Source: Acidimicrobiaceae bacterium (GTDB lineage Bacteria > Actinomycetota > Acidimicrobiia > Acidimicrobiales > UBA8190). From it: DNA of 5,267 nucleotides. This document shows, piece by piece, positions 5,096-5,267 of this stretch. The position numbers and the translations under genes are program-made. Positions within the stretch are counted from its first letter, which is position 1. Every line of letters starts with the position of its first letter. The notes under the pieces were generated by a model. The model did not search any database and was not told the origin of the DNA. It worked only from the letters and a program-made list of their open reading frames with translations. Location: contig PKWD01000169.1 of assembly GCA_003131945.1 (NCBI GenBank), positions 1 to 5,267 of the forward strand. Reading direction: 5' to 3'.

Positions 5096-5267
5096 TCACC
5101 CGGGTTCCCCGGGACGAGACGCCGGGGCGAGATCCCCATCGCGCATCCCGGCTCGCCGACCTGACGGGAAGCGCAGCGCCGGACGAGCCGGCTCACCGCC
5201 GACCGCCGGGGTGGGGTGCATCAGCCCAGCCAGCTCGAGCGTCTCGATCGGGGCAGCCAGCTGCGCG
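5096..5267 (-). pseudogene. menF: Truncated 3' part of an isochorismate synthase gene (menF/entC type)
   Basis: The frame entering from the right edge (first full codon 5266-5264) reads AQLAAPIETLELAGLMHPTPAVGG (first 16 residues, then the signature), followed by EPARPALRF and a TGA at 5098-5096. L-HPTPAVGG-x-P (HPTPAVGG at 5195-5218) is the isochorismate synthase form of the chorismate-binding fold; anthranilate and aminodeoxychorismate synthases have a different sequence there. These enzymes convert chorismate to isochorismate for menaquinone or siderophore synthesis. After this motif a normal protein continues some 75-80 residues, with a G-W-Y-A-G-P block, an LRS block and the A-G-A-G-I-V..S-(D/S)-P block that holds catalytic and Mg-binding residues. 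Here only 32 unlike residues (RRAGMRDGDLAPASRPGEPG at the end) precede the stop, so the product should be inactive, or a frameshift is present. Only 56 codons are visible, so the rest of the gene cannot be judged. Confidence 0.72.

Noticed and set aside
4896..5267. Plus-strand open frame from ATG 4908 to the right edge, with TACACT 6 nt upstream like a leaderless promoter
   Set aside because: The product is Arg/Pro/Ser-rich without any recognisable motif, third-position bias is weak, a second plus frame is equally open, and the opposite strand carries the isochorismate synthase signature.
1..5267. tRNA, rRNA, CRISPR arrays, insertion sequences or phage genes
   Set aside because: No cloverleaf, rRNA-like, repeat-spacer or transposase signal was seen on either strand.

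Overview
The window looks like chromosomal DNA from a high-GC Gram-positive bacterium, most likely an actinobacterium. This rests on strongly G/C-biased third codon positions, a GTG start on the lipoprotein gene, a Ser/Asn/Thr-rich lipoprotein N-terminus, and ABC permeases with an actinobacterial look. The lineage cannot be fixed further from the sequence alone. Every supported gene lies on the minus strand, so the window is read right to left.

Right edge (about 5267-4848): the reading frame entering from outside encodes the isochorismate synthase signature HPTPAVGG, then hits a stop at 5098-5096. That is roughly 60 residues before such enzymes normally end, so it looks like the broken 3' end of a menF/entC-type gene. 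The 250 bp after the stop contains no convincing gene, only faint out-of-frame echoes of the missing C-terminus.

Regulatory region (4847-4716): a perfect 16-bp palindrome of LacI/GalR type (4769-4784), a looser inverted repeat (4810-4832) and a small leader hairpin (4745-4760) lie in front of a GTG-started gene with a good ribosome binding site.

Transport genes (4715-638): a 632-residue lipoprotein solute-binding protein of the peptide/nickel/oligosaccharide class (SBP family 5), then the DppB-type permease (316 residues), then the DppC-type permease (372 residues, overlapping dppB by 8 bp). A 17-bp perfect hairpin and a second small hairpin sit between the binding-protein gene and dppB, probably lowering permease expression relative to the binding protein. 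No ATP-binding subunits (DppD/DppF) are present; they would have to lie beyond the left edge or elsewhere.

Left edge (443-1): the first 147 codons of an amidohydrolase of the ACMSD-like (amidohydrolase 2) family, running off the window. Its placement 194 bp behind dppC suggests that the imported compound, or a catabolite of it, may be processed by this metal-dependent hydrolase or decarboxylase; this is inference.

The main points for a second look are the truncated isochorismate synthase, the LacI-like operator before a Dpp-class importer, the double hairpin, and a sharp fall in third-position GC between dppB and dppC. I did not find a clearly new kind of system; the cluster is a recognisable ABC importer with an associated amidohydrolase.
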